Numbered from the stretch's first letter, positions 1 through 7,927 are shown. The stretch: 64,000 bases of DNA from Hominiventricola filiformis (GCF_020686965.1 NZ_JAJEPS010000006.1:1-64000); one strand, 5' to 3'. The notes: generated from the letters alone by a model not told the origin. Translations and numbers: made by a program.

Positions 1-119
1 AGCAGGAACAGAATAAACAGGAGCGTAAAGTGAGGAGCCGTGAGAAAAAAGAAGCGGACGAACTGCGAATGTTTGAATTGAAACAGCAAAAGAAAAGAGA
101 AAAGCATAGGAGACATTAG
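1..119 (+). CDS. C-terminal fragment of a highly charged protein, 5' end outside window
   Basis: Reading from base 3, an open frame of 38 codons runs to a TAG at 117-119. The encoded tail is almost wholly Lys, Arg, Glu and Gln and is predicted helical. Such charged tails are common at the ends of relaxase or mobilisation proteins on Firmicute conjugative elements, and the folded non-coding stretch and small lipoprotein that follow fit such an element. The family cannot be named from this fragment, so the link to conjugation is inference. Confidence 0.45.
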   Translation, partial: QEQNKQERKVRSREKKEADELRMFELKQQKKREKHRRH

Positions 120-442
120 TCCCTTGGGCTTTTGCTCAAATTCAAGTTTGTCGCACTGATAAAAACCCTTTAGGAACTAAAGGGCGCACTTCTATACTCT
201 CCTATCGGGAGTATGTGCGTCCTGCGGAGCTTCACTCCCGGTCGGCAGAAGAAAACTGCCCGACCGGGAATGTTTCGTCACTTCGTTCCGTCAAGGTGGC
301 TACACCCCCTTGCGCCGCTAAAGCGGCTATCCCCTGTGGACTTGCCGTCCGCAAACAGCATAAAATGCTGTTCGCCGCCAGCAAGTTTGAAGGCGAATAA
401 AATGAATTTTATGGAACAAGCAAATCGGGATTTGGAGGTAAT
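120..442. other. Structured non-coding region with at least five stem-loops
   Basis: No convincing gene lies here; the two short open frames lack ribosome sites. Successive perfect or near-perfect stem-loops are visible: CCCTTTAG-gaa-CTAAAGGG at 166-184, a short stem near 195-212, a 13-base-pair stem with one bulged base at 236-269 (arms begin TCCCGGTCGG), GCCGCT-aa-AGCGGC at 314-327, and AACAGCAT-aaa-ATGCTGTT at 354-372. The density of stems suggests a folded transcript or a DNA-processing site of a mobile element. What it does is not known. Confidence 0.55.
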
Positions 443-448
443 ATGCTT

Positions 449-838
449 ATGAAAAAATTTCTTTCTTTGTTTTTGTGTCTTATTTGTGTGCTGACTTTAG
501 TTGCGTGTGGAAAAAAGGTAGCTCCTATTACGTTACCTCAAACCGACGAGATTACATTTATTGATATAACTTTTGGGGAAAATACAGTAAGTCATTCAGA
601 CAAAACTTGGATAAGTGAAATAATCGCCGATATTTCCAGTTCTGAACCGACTAAGAAGGAAAGTGTTCAAGACTGTCCACAAGTGGAAAGTTATATCAAA
701 ATTGACTTCCAGTTTGAGACAGGAACAAGTACTATCTTTGCGTATGAGGATAGTGGTAAATACTATATTGAACAGCCTTATCAAGGAATTTATAAAATTG
801 ATAGCCAACTATTCGAAAGGTTACAAGAAACTGATTAA
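449..838 (+). CDS. Small secreted lipoprotein, probably DUF5301-like
   Basis: The 129-residue product starts with Lys-Lys and a hydrophobic stretch ending in the lipobox L-V-A-C at about residues 17-20, so it should be lipid-anchored outside the membrane. The remaining hundred or so residues are polar, with alternating beta-type segments, resembling the small DUF5301 lipoproteins carried as cargo on Firmicute integrative elements (recalled family, not searched). A GGAGG at 434-438 serves either the ATG at 449 (10-base spacing, chosen) or the in-frame ATG at 443. Its role is unknown. Confidence 0.7.
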   Translation: MKKFLSLFLCLICVLTLVACGKKVAPITLPQTDEITFIDITFGENTVSHSDKTWISEIIADISSSEPTKKESVQDCPQVESYIKIDFQFETGTSTIFAYEDSGKYYIEQPYQGIYKIDSQLFERLQETD

Positions 839-899
839 TTCCCGTTTGCCGAGTTGACAATCAGGCATTCTGTGATTGGAAAATAAGATAACAACAATT

Positions 900-943
900 A
901 ATAATGCCGGTGTGGGATTTTGATATTCCGTACCGGCGTTATT
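900..943 (+). terminator. Stem-loop, probable terminator of the lipoprotein gene
   Basis: The arms AATAATGCCGGT (900-911) and ACCGGCGTTATT (932-943) pair over 12 positions with one G-U pair around a 20-base loop. It lies 61 bases after the lipoprotein stop. No long T run follows, so it may also mark an element boundary. The rest of 839-1057 shows an 8-base repeat pair (ACTCTTTC/GAAAGAGT, near 988 and 1027) and no gene. Confidence 0.45.
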
Positions 944-1057
944 GATTCTACATGGGCATCGTGCCAATCTTTGCGTAATATCCCAGACTCTTTCAAGAAG
1001 ATAGGATTTATCAGATTACGTGTTCTGGAAAGAGTGCAAGTGGAAGAATTGAATAAA

Positions 1058-1109
1058 TGCACACCGCATTCTCGTTACTTCAGTGATGAGTTAGGTGTGC
1101 AATTTTTTT
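1058..1109 (+). terminator. Long hairpin plus T8, IS left-end structure or transcription insulator
   Basis: TGCACACC (1058-1065) pairs with GGTGTGCA (1094-1101). Inside it CTCGTTACT pairs with AGTGATGAG (two G-U pairs) around a 2-base loop, and eight T residues follow at 1102-1109. This is a strong intrinsic terminator on the plus strand, 57 bases before tnpA. IS200-type elements are known to carry a terminator here that blocks transcription entering from outside; that role is inferred. Confidence 0.7.
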
Positions 1110-1165
1110 TGATAGAAAAAAGAACATATGTTTACTTTTGGCGGAACATATGGTATATTATAAAT

Positions 1166-1606
1166 ATGGAGAAAAATATATTTATTATTAAAGAAAATGA
1201 CCTATCATATGGTCGAGGATATGTTTATTCTTTACAGTATCATCTGGTCTGGTGTACCAAATATCGAAAAAAGGTTTTACAGAATGGATTAGATGAAGAG
1301 TGTAAAAAGATGTTGTATGAGATTGCAGATGAATACAAATTTCAGATTGTGGCTATGGAGGTTATGCCAGATCATATTCATTTGTTGGTCGACTGCAAAC
1401 CACAGTTTTATATTTCGGATATGATCAAAATTATGAAAGGAAATCTTGCACGGCAGCTTTTCCTTTCTCATCCGGAATTAAAACGGGAATTGTGGGGAGG
1501 ACATTTGTGGAATCCGTCATATTGTGCAGTAACAGTCAGTGACCGAAGTAAAGAACAGGTTCTTACTTATATCAGAGGACAGAAAGAAAAAGAAGCAGGA
1601 AAGTAA
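1166..1606 (+). CDS. tnpA: IS200/IS605 Y1 transposase TnpA
   Basis: A 146-residue protein of the usual Y1 length. The HUH motif is H-I-H within M-P-D-H-I-H-L-L-V near residues 70-76, and the likely nucleophile is the Tyr of L-T-Y-I-R-G-Q close to the C-terminus. It cuts and rejoins single-stranded DNA at the element's hairpin ends. The ATG at 1166 was chosen because the longer upstream frame runs through the left-end hairpin. No good ribosome site is visible, in keeping with the low expression usual for these transposases. Confidence 0.93.
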   Translation: MEKNIFIIKENDLSYGRGYVYSLQYHLVWCTKYRKKVLQNGLDEECKKMLYEIADEYKFQIVAMEVMPDHIHLLVDCKPQFYISDMIKIMKGNLARQLFLSHPELKRELWGGHLWNPSYCAVTVSDRSKEQVLTYIRGQKEKEAGK

Positions 1607-1617
1607 AGAGGTTTTTG

Positions 1618-2943
1618 ATGAAGGTAGTATCCAGCTATGGTGTGAAAATAAAAAAACAGAATATACCGATTCGCCATACGCTGTATATCTATCGCCAGGC
1701 AGTCGGATATTTGATCCGTGTATGTGAAGAGAGCTGGGAGGAGCTTTCTCGGATTGTCAATCCGCAAAAACGGTTTAATGCAGCGGAGCATCTGGTTCAT
1801 AGCACAAAGAAAAACCGGGCGAGATATGACTTTGACCAGAAATTTCCAAAGATGCCATCTTATCTTCGCAGATCGGCGATTCAGCATGCGCTTGGAAGCG
1901 TGTCTTCATATGAGACGAGACTGGAATTGTGGAAACAAAAGAAACTGGACGGTAAGCCAAAGCTTGTATATGAAAATCATGCAATGCCGGTATTCTACAG
2001 GGATGTGATGTACAAAGAAGCAGAAAATCATGAAGATATGGCTTTTCTGAAATTATATGATGGTCATGACTGGAAATGGTTTTCAGTAAATTTGCTGCAT
2101 ACGGACATGGAGTATCTGCGGAAAAATTGGTCAGGGGTAAAATCTTCTGCCCCTACACTGGAAAAGAGACATCATAAATATTTTTTGCGGTTCTCATATA
2201 CAGAGGAAGTTTCTTTATCTAAGAAGGAAGTAAATGAGCAGATTATCTGCAGTGTGGATCTTGGAATCAACACAGATGCGGTTTGTACCATTATGCGTTC
2301 AGATGGAACTGTCCTGGGAAGAAAATTTATCAATTTCCCCAGTGAAAAAGACCAGATGTACAGTGTGCTGGGACGAATCAGCAGATTTCAGCGGGAACAT
2401 GGCTCCGGACAGGTACAGAGCAGATGGAATTATGCAAGGAGACTGAACATAGAGCTGTCCCGCAAAGTGGCATCTGCGATTACCACATATGCCCAAAATA
2501 ACCATGCGGATGTGATAGTCTTCGAGTATCTGAAAATGAAAGGGAAAGTAACCGGGAAAAAGAGGCAGAAGCTTCGTTTGTGGAGAAAACGGGATATTCA
2601 GAAGTTATGCGAACATCAGGCGCACAGGACAGGAATGCGGGTATCCAGAGTATGTGCATGGAATACCAGCAGACTTGCATATGATGGAACTGGTGAAGTT
2701 GTTCGTGATTCTAAAAATCACAGCCTTTGCACATTTACGACAGGAAAACGATATCATTGTGACCTGTCAGCAGCCTATAACATAGGAGCAAGATATTTTA
2801 TAAGAGAACGATTAAAACCCTTATCGGCAACGGTAAGGTCTTCACTGGAGGCAAAAGTTCCTTCTGTGAAGCGTAGAACCTCATGTGTTTATGCAGATCT
2901 GCTTTTGCTCAGTGCAGAACTGGGCAGTATGCAGGCGGCATAG
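1618..2943 (+). CDS. tnpB: TnpB-type RNA-guided nuclease, variant without a canonical zinc finger
   Basis: The 441-residue product keeps a RuvC-like triad: Asp in S-V-D-L-G-I-N (about residue 215), Glu in V-I-V-F-E-Y-L (about 303) and Asp in H-C-D-L-S-A-A-Y-N near residue 383. The usual paired CxxC knuckles between the last two are absent; only isolated Cys remain (V-C-A-W-N-T-S, S-L-C-T-F). The gene begins 11 bases after tnpA with AAGAGG before the ATG. TnpB proteins cut DNA using an omega RNA from the element's right end and favour element retention; activity of this variant is untested. Confidence 0.85.
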   Translation: MKVVSSYGVKIKKQNIPIRHTLYIYRQAVGYLIRVCEESWEELSRIVNPQKRFNAAEHLVHSTKKNRARYDFDQKFPKMPSYLRRSAIQHALGSVSSYETRLELWKQKKLDGKPKLVYENHAMPVFYRDVMYKEAENHEDMAFLKLYDGHDWKWFSVNLLHTDMEYLRKNWSGVKSSAPTLEKRHHKYFLRFSYTEEVSLSKKEVNEQIICSVDLGINTDAVCTIMRSDGTVLGRKFINFPSEKDQMYSVLGRISRFQREHGSGQVQSRWNYARRLNIELSRKVASAITTYAQNNHADVIVFEYLKMKGKVTGKKRQKLRLWRKRDIQKLCEHQAHRTGMRVSRVCAWNTSRLAYDGTGEVVRDSKNHSLCTFTTGKRYHCDLSAAYNIGARYFIRERLKPLSATVRSSLEAKVPSVKRRTSCVYADLLLLSAELGSMQAA

Positions 2944-3111
2944 ATACAGGCAGATATACAGAGGACTACCTGTGATGTGGGATTCATGCCGTATCCGGCC
3001 TGAGTAATTGCACATATCTGTGCAACTAAGTTACAGGCGTATCCGCCGATATTTAGTCTTGCCGCTTAAAGCGGCTGAGAAGCATGTGACTTCTAGTCAT
3101 GTGAGGTTCAC
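2944..3111 (+). ncRNA. Candidate omega RNA / right end of the IS element
   Basis: Downstream of tnpB are ordered stems: TGCACA-tatc-TGTGCA (3009-3024), GGCG-tatc-CGCC (3036-3047), GCCGCTT-a-AAGCGGC (3061-3075) and a 9-pair terminal hairpin, CATGTGACT-tct-AGTCATGTG with two G-U pairs (3083-3103), then AGGTTCAC. TnpB guide RNAs arise from exactly this position and continue into flanking host DNA, so the guide here would begin at 3112 (AAACTCTGTAGAATT). The 5' end may lie inside tnpB. Confidence 0.65.
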
Positions 3112-3172
3112 AAACTCTGTAGAATTAAGTAAAATCAAGCTAAAATATGCTTATAACGAAGGAGAAATAGAT

Positions 3173-3793
3173 ATGTATACTTGTGCCAGCTGTACGGTTC
3201 TAGCCTGTGCCAACAATGAGCCGGATAAGATGCCAAAAAACTGCCCGATGCGGAACACTTCCGTCATGGAGAACTCCCGTGACGGATATGATCTGCCCGA
3301 AAACCACGATTTCTATATCAACTGTTCGTCTATCGAAGGACTTGGTTACTGTCAGTGGCCTCGGCTGAAAGAAACGATAGAGTTCTGTAAGCGGATGAAT
3401 TACCACAAGCTTGGTCTCGCATTCTGCAAAGGGCTGCGGAAAGAAGCCCGCATCGTGGCCGATTTACTCCGGGCACAGGGCTTTGAGGTAGTGTCAGTCA
3501 TCTGCAAGACGGGCGGCATCTCAAAAGAAGAAGTCGGTATTCCGGAAGAGGTCAAAATACATCCGGGTGAATTTGAGGCCATGTGCAATCCCATCGCACA
3601 GGCAAAGCTGTTGAACGAGCAGCAGACCGAGTTTAACATTGAGATCGGTCTGTGCGTCGGACATGACTCGATGTTTTATAAATATTCGGATGCAATGGTC
3701 ACGACACTGGTGGCCAAGGATCGTGTTTTGGCTCATAATCCCTGCGGTGCTATCTACTGTGCAGAGGGATATTTTAAAAAGCGGCTGGAATAA
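3173..3793 (+). CDS. DUF1847 family Cys-rich protein
   Basis: A 206-residue protein recognised as DUF1847 by its Cys-rich start (Y-T-C-A-S-C, C-A, N-C-P-M) and later conserved G-L-C-V-G-H-D and H-N-P-C-G-A-I-Y motifs. The many Cys suggest metal or cluster binding; no reaction is established for the family. The ATG at 3173 is preceded by AAGGAG with 8-base spacing. The annotated frame could extend upstream into the IS end, but that extension is accidental. The IS element sits 61 bases upstream and may have separated the gene from its original promoter. Confidence 0.85.
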   Translation: MYTCASCTVLACANNEPDKMPKNCPMRNTSVMENSRDGYDLPENHDFYINCSSIEGLGYCQWPRLKETIEFCKRMNYHKLGLAFCKGLRKEARIVADLLRAQGFEVVSVICKTGGISKEEVGIPEEVKIHPGEFEAMCNPIAQAKLLNEQQTEFNIEIGLCVGHDSMFYKYSDAMVTTLVAKDRVLAHNPCGAIYCAEGYFKKRLE

Positions 3794-3874
3794 AACATTC
3801 CTTCATTGCATTATTGAAGAAGACACGCATGTGGGAGTTGTCCTGCATGCGTATTTTTTGTATCTGTTCTTAAA

Positions 3875-3951
3875 TGACAAGTAAAATTGTCAAAATATAT
3901 TGACAAGGATAGTTGTCAATGCTATAGTGAAGATGACAAGAAAAGTTGTCA
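3875..3951 (+). promoter_or_regulatory. Promoter with three identical-architecture operators TGACAA-N6-TTGTCA
   Basis: Three 18-base palindromes lie at 3875-3892, 3901-3918 and 3934-3951. A near-consensus promoter runs through them: TTGACA at 3900-3905, a 17-base spacer, and TATAGT at 3923-3928. The middle operator covers the -35 box and the third covers the start site and precedes the ribosome site of the HTH gene. This is the layout of autorepression by the adjacent XRE regulator; which protein binds is inferred. Confidence 0.85.
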
Positions 3952-3960
3952 AAGGAGTAA

Positions 3961-4176
3961 ATGCATATGTCATTACTTAATCAGTTAAAAGAATATCGTT
4001 CCAGGCTCGGTATCAATCAGACTGAGCTTGGAAAGCTGGCAGGAGTATCAAGACAGACCATCAGTTTAATCGAGCGGGGGGACTATTCACCGTCAGTGGC
4101 GTTGGCATTGAAGCTGGCAAAAATCTGTGGGGTTCAGGTGGAAGATATTTTTCAGTATGAGGAGGATGAGTCATGA
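3961..4176 (+). CDS. XRE-family HTH transcriptional regulator
   Basis: A 71-residue protein that is almost entirely one Cro/CI-type helix-turn-helix, with T-E-L-G-K-L-A-G-V-S-R-Q-T-I-S as the core (about residues 21-35). It belongs to the compact YozG-like type usually paired with a membrane protein. AAGGAG lies 3-8 bases before two possible starts, ATG 3961 or ATG 3967. Its stop overlaps the start of the DUF3169 gene by four bases (ATGA), so the two are co-translated. The operators just upstream suggest it represses its own operon. Confidence 0.9.
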   Translation: MHMSLLNQLKEYRSRLGINQTELGKLAGVSRQTISLIERGDYSPSVALALKLAKICGVQVEDIFQYEEDES

Positions 4177-4985
4177 AACAGGAAATGAAAGTCAACAGTT
4201 ATCTTAGAGGCGTCAAGATTATTGCGATCGCCTGTGTGATTGGCAGTGTGATCGGCGGAGGAACAGGAATGCTTCGTTTTGTATTACTGTCACGTGGAAT
4301 TATATTGAACAGTGCCTGGGCGTTGCAGCAGATCAGAAGCATGCTGATTCCAATTCTGGGGGTCATTTTTGCAGTGACTGTGTTGCTGGAGGAAATCTGT
4401 ATGCGGAAACTGAAAGGAATCTGCGTGTGTCAGCCGGCGGCGGATGATGAAGAATGTGATCGGTTGGAATATGAGGAAGAAAAAGTTGGAGCTTTTGCGA
4501 CGAATCTGAGTGTACTTTCACAGGTGTTGAGTATTTTCTTCCTGACTTTCGGTTATTCCATGAAATATATTGAGGCAGAGAACCATGCGTATTCATTCCT
4601 TGTGGCATGTGTGGTATTTATTGCTATTTATGTATATCTCTATTTTTGGCAGATCCGGTATGTGAAGCTGCTTCAGAAAACACATCCGGAGAAGAAAGGT
4701 GATCCGTCTTCCCCGAAATTCCAGGAGCAGTGGCTGGATAGCTGTGATGAAGCGGAAAAAGAGGTGATTTACCGCAGCGCTTATAAAGCGTATATGACCG
4801 TTAATCGCACGATCCCGGTGATTCTCATTCTGGTCATGCTTGCAAATCTCTATTTTGATACCGGCATGCTTGCAGTAATTGTCCTGGCGGTGATCTGGAT
4901 GCTGGCACAGTTTACTTATACTGGAAGTTGCGTGAGGATGAAAAAAGCAGTTTCATGTTTCCCGAAGATCAAAAATAGGGTATAA
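4173..4985 (+). CDS. DUF3169 family membrane protein
   Basis: A 270-residue protein with paired membrane segments near residues 12-32, 48-66, 110-130, 140-160 and 210-250, separated by an acidic loop (D-D-E-E-C-D) near residue 90. DUF3169 proteins are typically encoded directly behind a small XRE regulator, as here. Their function is unknown; a role in sensing an envelope signal or antimicrobial stress for the partner regulator is inference. The gene overlaps its partner by four bases and ends just before a short spacer with no obvious terminator. Confidence 0.85.
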   Translation: MKQEMKVNSYLRGVKIIAIACVIGSVIGGGTGMLRFVLLSRGIILNSAWALQQIRSMLIPILGVIFAVTVLLEEICMRKLKGICVCQPAADDEECDRLEYEEEKVGAFATNLSVLSQVLSIFFLTFGYSMKYIEAENHAYSFLVACVVFIAIYVYLYFWQIRYVKLLQKTHPEKKGDPSSPKFQEQWLDSCDEAEKEVIYRSAYKAYMTVNRTIPVILILVMLANLYFDTGMLAVIVLAVIWMLAQFTYTGSCVRMKKAVSCFPKIKNRV

Positions 4986-5010
4986 TAAAAAATATGAAAA
5001 GCGGGAGGGC

Positions 5011-5100
5011 ATGCAAATGGGAATTTATTTGTATCAGCCGTCCACGCTGTTTTGGAAAATCTACTGCCGCCAATATGATTACGGCATATGTTTTACATAG
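5011..5100 (+). CDS. Possible 29-residue small ORF
   Basis: A short frame begins at ATG 5011 directly after GGGAGG and ends at TAG 5098-5100. The product is aromatic-rich (Tyr, Trp, Phe) and matches no family I recognise. The good ribosome site supports translation, but it may equally be the remnant of a gene whose rest has been lost. Confidence 0.3.
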   Translation: MQMGIYLYQPSTLFWKIYCRQYDYGICFT

Positions 5101-5115
5101 TTTCTTTATAAATAT

Positions 5116-5135
5116 AAGTTAGTATAAGCTAACTT
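5116..5135 (+). promoter_or_regulatory. Palindromic operator upstream of the ZIP transporter, DtxR/MntR-like
   Basis: AAGTTAG (5116-5122) and CTAACTT (5129-5135) form a perfect inverted repeat with a 6-base centre, about 78 bases before the transporter start. The half-site GTTAG/CTAAC resembles those of DtxR-family metal-sensing repressors, which would fit a divalent-metal importer. The match is from memory of the consensus and spacing differs, so the regulator is unproven. Confidence 0.5.
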
Positions 5136-5212
5136 TATTATTCACACATGTAATGCTGTTCTGCAGAATAGTATTATGATATAAAATCAATAGAAAGGAA
5201 AACATAAAATAA

Positions 5213-5989
5213 ATGAAAATCTTTTTTGGTATACTGATTCCATTTCTTGGAACGACGCTTGGTGCAGCATGCGTATTTTTTATGAACAAAACTCTGAGCA
5301 AATCGGTGCAGCGGGCACTTGCTGGATTTGCAGCAGGTGTGATGGTTGCTGCCTCAATCTGGAGTCTTCTGATTCCAGCCATAGAACAATCTGAAAATAT
5401 GGGAGTTTTCTCGTTTTTCCCGGCATTTGCTGGCTTCTGGATTGGCATATTGTTTTTACTTGCACTTGATCACCTAATTCCACATCTTCATGTAGGAAGT
5501 GACCAGGCAGAGGGACCGAAAAGCAAACTTGGCCGCACTACAATGATGGTATTGGCGGTTACACTGCATAATGTTCCTGAAGGTATGGCAGTCGGTGTAA
5601 TGTATGCAGGACTTCTTGCCGGAAACGTACAAATCACAGCAGCAAGTGCCCTGGCTTTATCCCTTGGAATTGCGATTCAGAATTTTCCTGAAGGGGCGAT
5701 TATATCCATGCCGCTTAGAGCCGAGGGAGAAAGTAAAGGAAAAGCATTTCTTGGCGGTGTGCTTTCGGGAGTGGTTGAGCCAGTTGGTGCAGTACTTACA
5801 ATCATTGCTGCGCAGCTGATCATTCCGGCATTGCCCTATTTATTGAGCTTTGCAGCAGGAGCAATGCTTTATGTTGTAGTAGAAGAACTGATTCCGGAAA
5901 TGTCGCAGGGGTCGCACTCCAATGTTGGCACGGTCTTCTTTGCGATCGGATTCAGCTTAATGATGGTTCTCGATGTGGCACTTGGATAA
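5213..5989 (+). CDS. ZIP family divalent metal transporter
   Basis: A 258-residue polytopic protein with the two hallmark ZIP motifs, H-N-V-P-E-G (residues 119-124) and Q-N-F-P-E-G (156-161), which line the metal path. A short His-rich loop (D-H-L-I-P-H-L-H, 86-93) sits before them. The protein should import zinc, iron or manganese; the exact metal cannot be read. AAGGAAAA precedes the ATG, and a metal-box-like palindrome lies upstream. The gene appears to be its own transcription unit. Confidence 0.92.
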   Translation: MKIFFGILIPFLGTTLGAACVFFMNKTLSKSVQRALAGFAAGVMVAASIWSLLIPAIEQSENMGVFSFFPAFAGFWIGILFLLALDHLIPHLHVGSDQAEGPKSKLGRTTMMVLAVTLHNVPEGMAVGVMYAGLLAGNVQITAASALALSLGIAIQNFPEGAIISMPLRAEGESKGKAFLGGVLSGVVEPVGAVLTIIAAQLIIPALPYLLSFAAGAMLYVVVEELIPEMSQGSHSNVGTVFFAIGFSLMMVLDVALG

Positions 5990-6096
5990 GAAATAGAGCT
6001 GATGGGAGACTGGAAAAGAAGAAGCTACCTGTGTTATACTGTTTCATAAGGTTGGAAATCAATCGAGTAAATGGAAATGAAAGGGAAGATCAGGGA

Positions 6097-6597
6097 ATGA
6101 ACAGAGAAAGATATTCGATTATATTCAGTAGTCTGACAGGTAACACCAGACAGCTTGCAGATGCGATTTATGAAACATTGCCAAAAGAAAACTGTGATTA
6201 TTTTGGTGTAAAAGAAACAGGACAGCCGCTATCAGAGATGCTTTATATTGGTTTCTGGACAGACAAAGGAAACGCAGATCAATCTACGCTGGAACTGCTG
6301 TCCAGTCTGAGAAATAAAAAGATCTTTCTGTTCGGAACCGCTGGTTTTGGTGGAAGTGATACCTATTTTCAAAAGGTACTTGAGCATGTCAGACAATCTA
6401 TCGATGAAAGCAATACGATTGTAGGTGAATATATGTGCCAGGGAAAAATGCCGGAATCTGTGAAAAATCGTTATTTGAAGATGAAGGAACAGACAGAGCA
6501 TCCGGCTAATATTGATGCACTGATTGAAAATTTTGATAGTGCCCTGTCACATCCCGATGCAGATGATTTGGACAGACTCAGAAATCTTCTCCTGTGA
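6097..6597 (+). CDS. Flavodoxin-like protein
   Basis: A 166-residue protein with the FMN phosphate loop S-S-L-T-G-N-T-R at about residues 11-18 and the later G-T-A-G-F-G-G-S loop near 80-87, both typical of flavodoxins. It should bind FMN and pass electrons. It resembles the flavodoxin-like BilS proteins of gut Firmicutes, but no BilR-type reductase is adjacent, so that name is not assigned. The start at 6097 was preferred because the longer frame from 6031 lacks a ribosome site and adds residues absent from the fold. Confidence 0.8.
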   Translation: MNRERYSIIFSSLTGNTRQLADAIYETLPKENCDYFGVKETGQPLSEMLYIGFWTDKGNADQSTLELLSSLRNKKIFLFGTAGFGGSDTYFQKVLEHVRQSIDESNTIVGEYMCQGKMPESVKNRYLKMKEQTEHPANIDALIENFDSALSHPDADDLDRLRNLLL

Positions 6598-6633
6598 TAT
6601 GTCAAATTTCAATGACACGGGGGATTATGATTT

Positions 6634-7275
6634 ATGAATATTCAGAATTTGCTTTTATTTCTTATGGAACTGATCGGGACCATTGCCTTTGCAGCTTCCG
6701 GCGTAATGGTAGGGATTCGTAAGAATATGGATTTGTTTGGAGTCTGTGTGCTGGGAACTGTGACGGCGGTGGGAGGCGGAACGATCCGTGATATTGTGCT
6801 TTGCCAGATACCGTCGGCGTTGCTGGAACCGATTTATGTGGAAACATCTGTAATAACAGCACTTTTAATCTTTGGATTTCTCTATTTTAAAGCAGATAAA
6901 AATGCTGCCAGATTTCATAACAGCTATGACAGGGTGATGCAGCTCATGGATGCAATAGGTCTTGGTATTTTCACTGCAGTTGGAGTCATGACAGGAATCA
7001 AACAGGGCTATACAGACAATACATTTTTGCTCGCATTCCTCGGCACGGTTACAGGTGTGGGCGGTGGTCTGCTCAGAGATATGATGGCCGGGAATCCACC
7101 CTATATTTTTGTAAAGCATATTTATGCATGCGCTTCGGTGATGGGGGCAATGAGCTGTATTTTCTTGTATAGACAGTTTGGAAAACTTCCGGCAATGATA
7201 ATTTCTTCGATGCTCGTTTTTATGATCCGCCTGCTGGCAGCGAAATATCGCTGGAATCTTCCAAGGGTTCGTTAA
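6634..7275 (+). CDS. TRIC-type cation channel family protein (UPF0126)
   Basis: A 213-residue, seven-helix membrane protein built from two repeated halves. Each repeat carries the family signature G-G-G-x-x-R-D (residues 47-53 and 143-149). Bacterial homologues of TRIC channels form trimeric, potassium-selective pores. GGGGG precedes the ATG. The neighbouring genes do not suggest a specific partner. Confidence 0.9.
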   Translation: MNIQNLLLFLMELIGTIAFAASGVMVGIRKNMDLFGVCVLGTVTAVGGGTIRDIVLCQIPSALLEPIYVETSVITALLIFGFLYFKADKNAARFHNSYDRVMQLMDAIGLGIFTAVGVMTGIKQGYTDNTFLLAFLGTVTGVGGGLLRDMMAGNPPYIFVKHIYACASVMGAMSCIFLYRQFGKLPAMIISSMLVFMIRLLAAKYRWNLPRVR

Positions 7276-7369
7276 TCTGACCTTATCAAATTGTAAAAAA
7301 CTGGATATATTCATACATCCAGATAAGGAGTAGTATAGTGCTCAACGAACGACGAGGAGGCAACATATT

Positions 7370-7897
7370 ATGAGCACGAAAGAACTTACGAATGAAAAAC
7401 AGACAATTTCTGTATCGGAGATCGCAATCACCGGAGTCTGCATTGCACTTACCTTTATTGCGACAGGATTTATCAATATCCGGCTTCCGATTGCAGCTAA
7501 TGGCGGACTGGTTCATCTGGGAAATGTACCGCTGTTTCTGGCAGCAATTATTTTTGGAAAACGTACTGGCGCACTGGCTGGTTCGATTGGAATGGCATTG
7601 TTCGATCTGATGGGCGGCTGGGTGCTGTGGGCACCGTTTACTTTTGTAGTTGTAGGTCTGATGGGATACAGCGTAGGCGCAATTACCGAGAAACATCATG
7701 GATTCCGTTGGAATGTGCTGGCCATTGTTGTTGCCTGTGTGTTAAAAATCGTAGGATACTATATTGCAGAAGGTATCATTTATGGAAACTGGATTGCACC
7801 GGCAGCATCCATTCCGGGCAACCTGGTTCAGATTGGTGTGGCAGCTGTTCTGGTTCTTCCGATTGCAGAAGTAGTCAGAAGAGCTATCCGCAGATAA
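7370..7897 (+). CDS. ECF transporter S component
   Basis: A 175-residue protein with about six membrane helices and the conserved substrate-loop region N-G-G-L-V-H-L-G-N (about residues 44-52), placing it among ECF S components (PF07155-like). It captures a vitamin or precursor and works with a shared energising module encoded elsewhere. GAGGAGG precedes the ATG. An inverted repeat CTGGAT/ATCCAG sits in the leader (7301-7322). The substrate is unknown; the aminotransferase 30 bases downstream suggests a B6-type or amine substrate, as inference. Confidence 0.85.
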   Translation: MSTKELTNEKQTISVSEIAITGVCIALTFIATGFINIRLPIAANGGLVHLGNVPLFLAAIIFGKRTGALAGSIGMALFDLMGGWVLWAPFTFVVVGLMGYSVGAITEKHHGFRWNVLAIVVACVLKIVGYYIAEGIIYGNWIAPAASIPGNLVQIGVAAVLVLPIAEVVRRAIRR

Positions 7898-7927
7898 GAA
7901 AGAATTGCATGAGAGGAATAAGAAGTA

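Larger units (their letters stand above)
947..3111 (+). mobile_element. IS200/IS605-family insertion sequence
   Basis: The element carries a Y1 HUH transposase gene, then a TnpB-type gene on the same strand, and has no terminal inverted repeats, as expected for single-strand transposition of this family. The right end is well supported: a terminal hairpin at 3083-3103 followed by AGGTTCAC at 3104-3111, a typical IS605-type end. The left end is uncertain; a TTGAT at 942-946 resembles known target motifs and would put the boundary at 947, but an end nearer the hairpin at 1058 is also possible. Confidence 0.7.

Noticed and set aside
213..452. Short open frames over the folded region at 120-442
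   Set aside because: They lack ribosome sites and run through the stem-loops; the composition is that of structured non-coding DNA.
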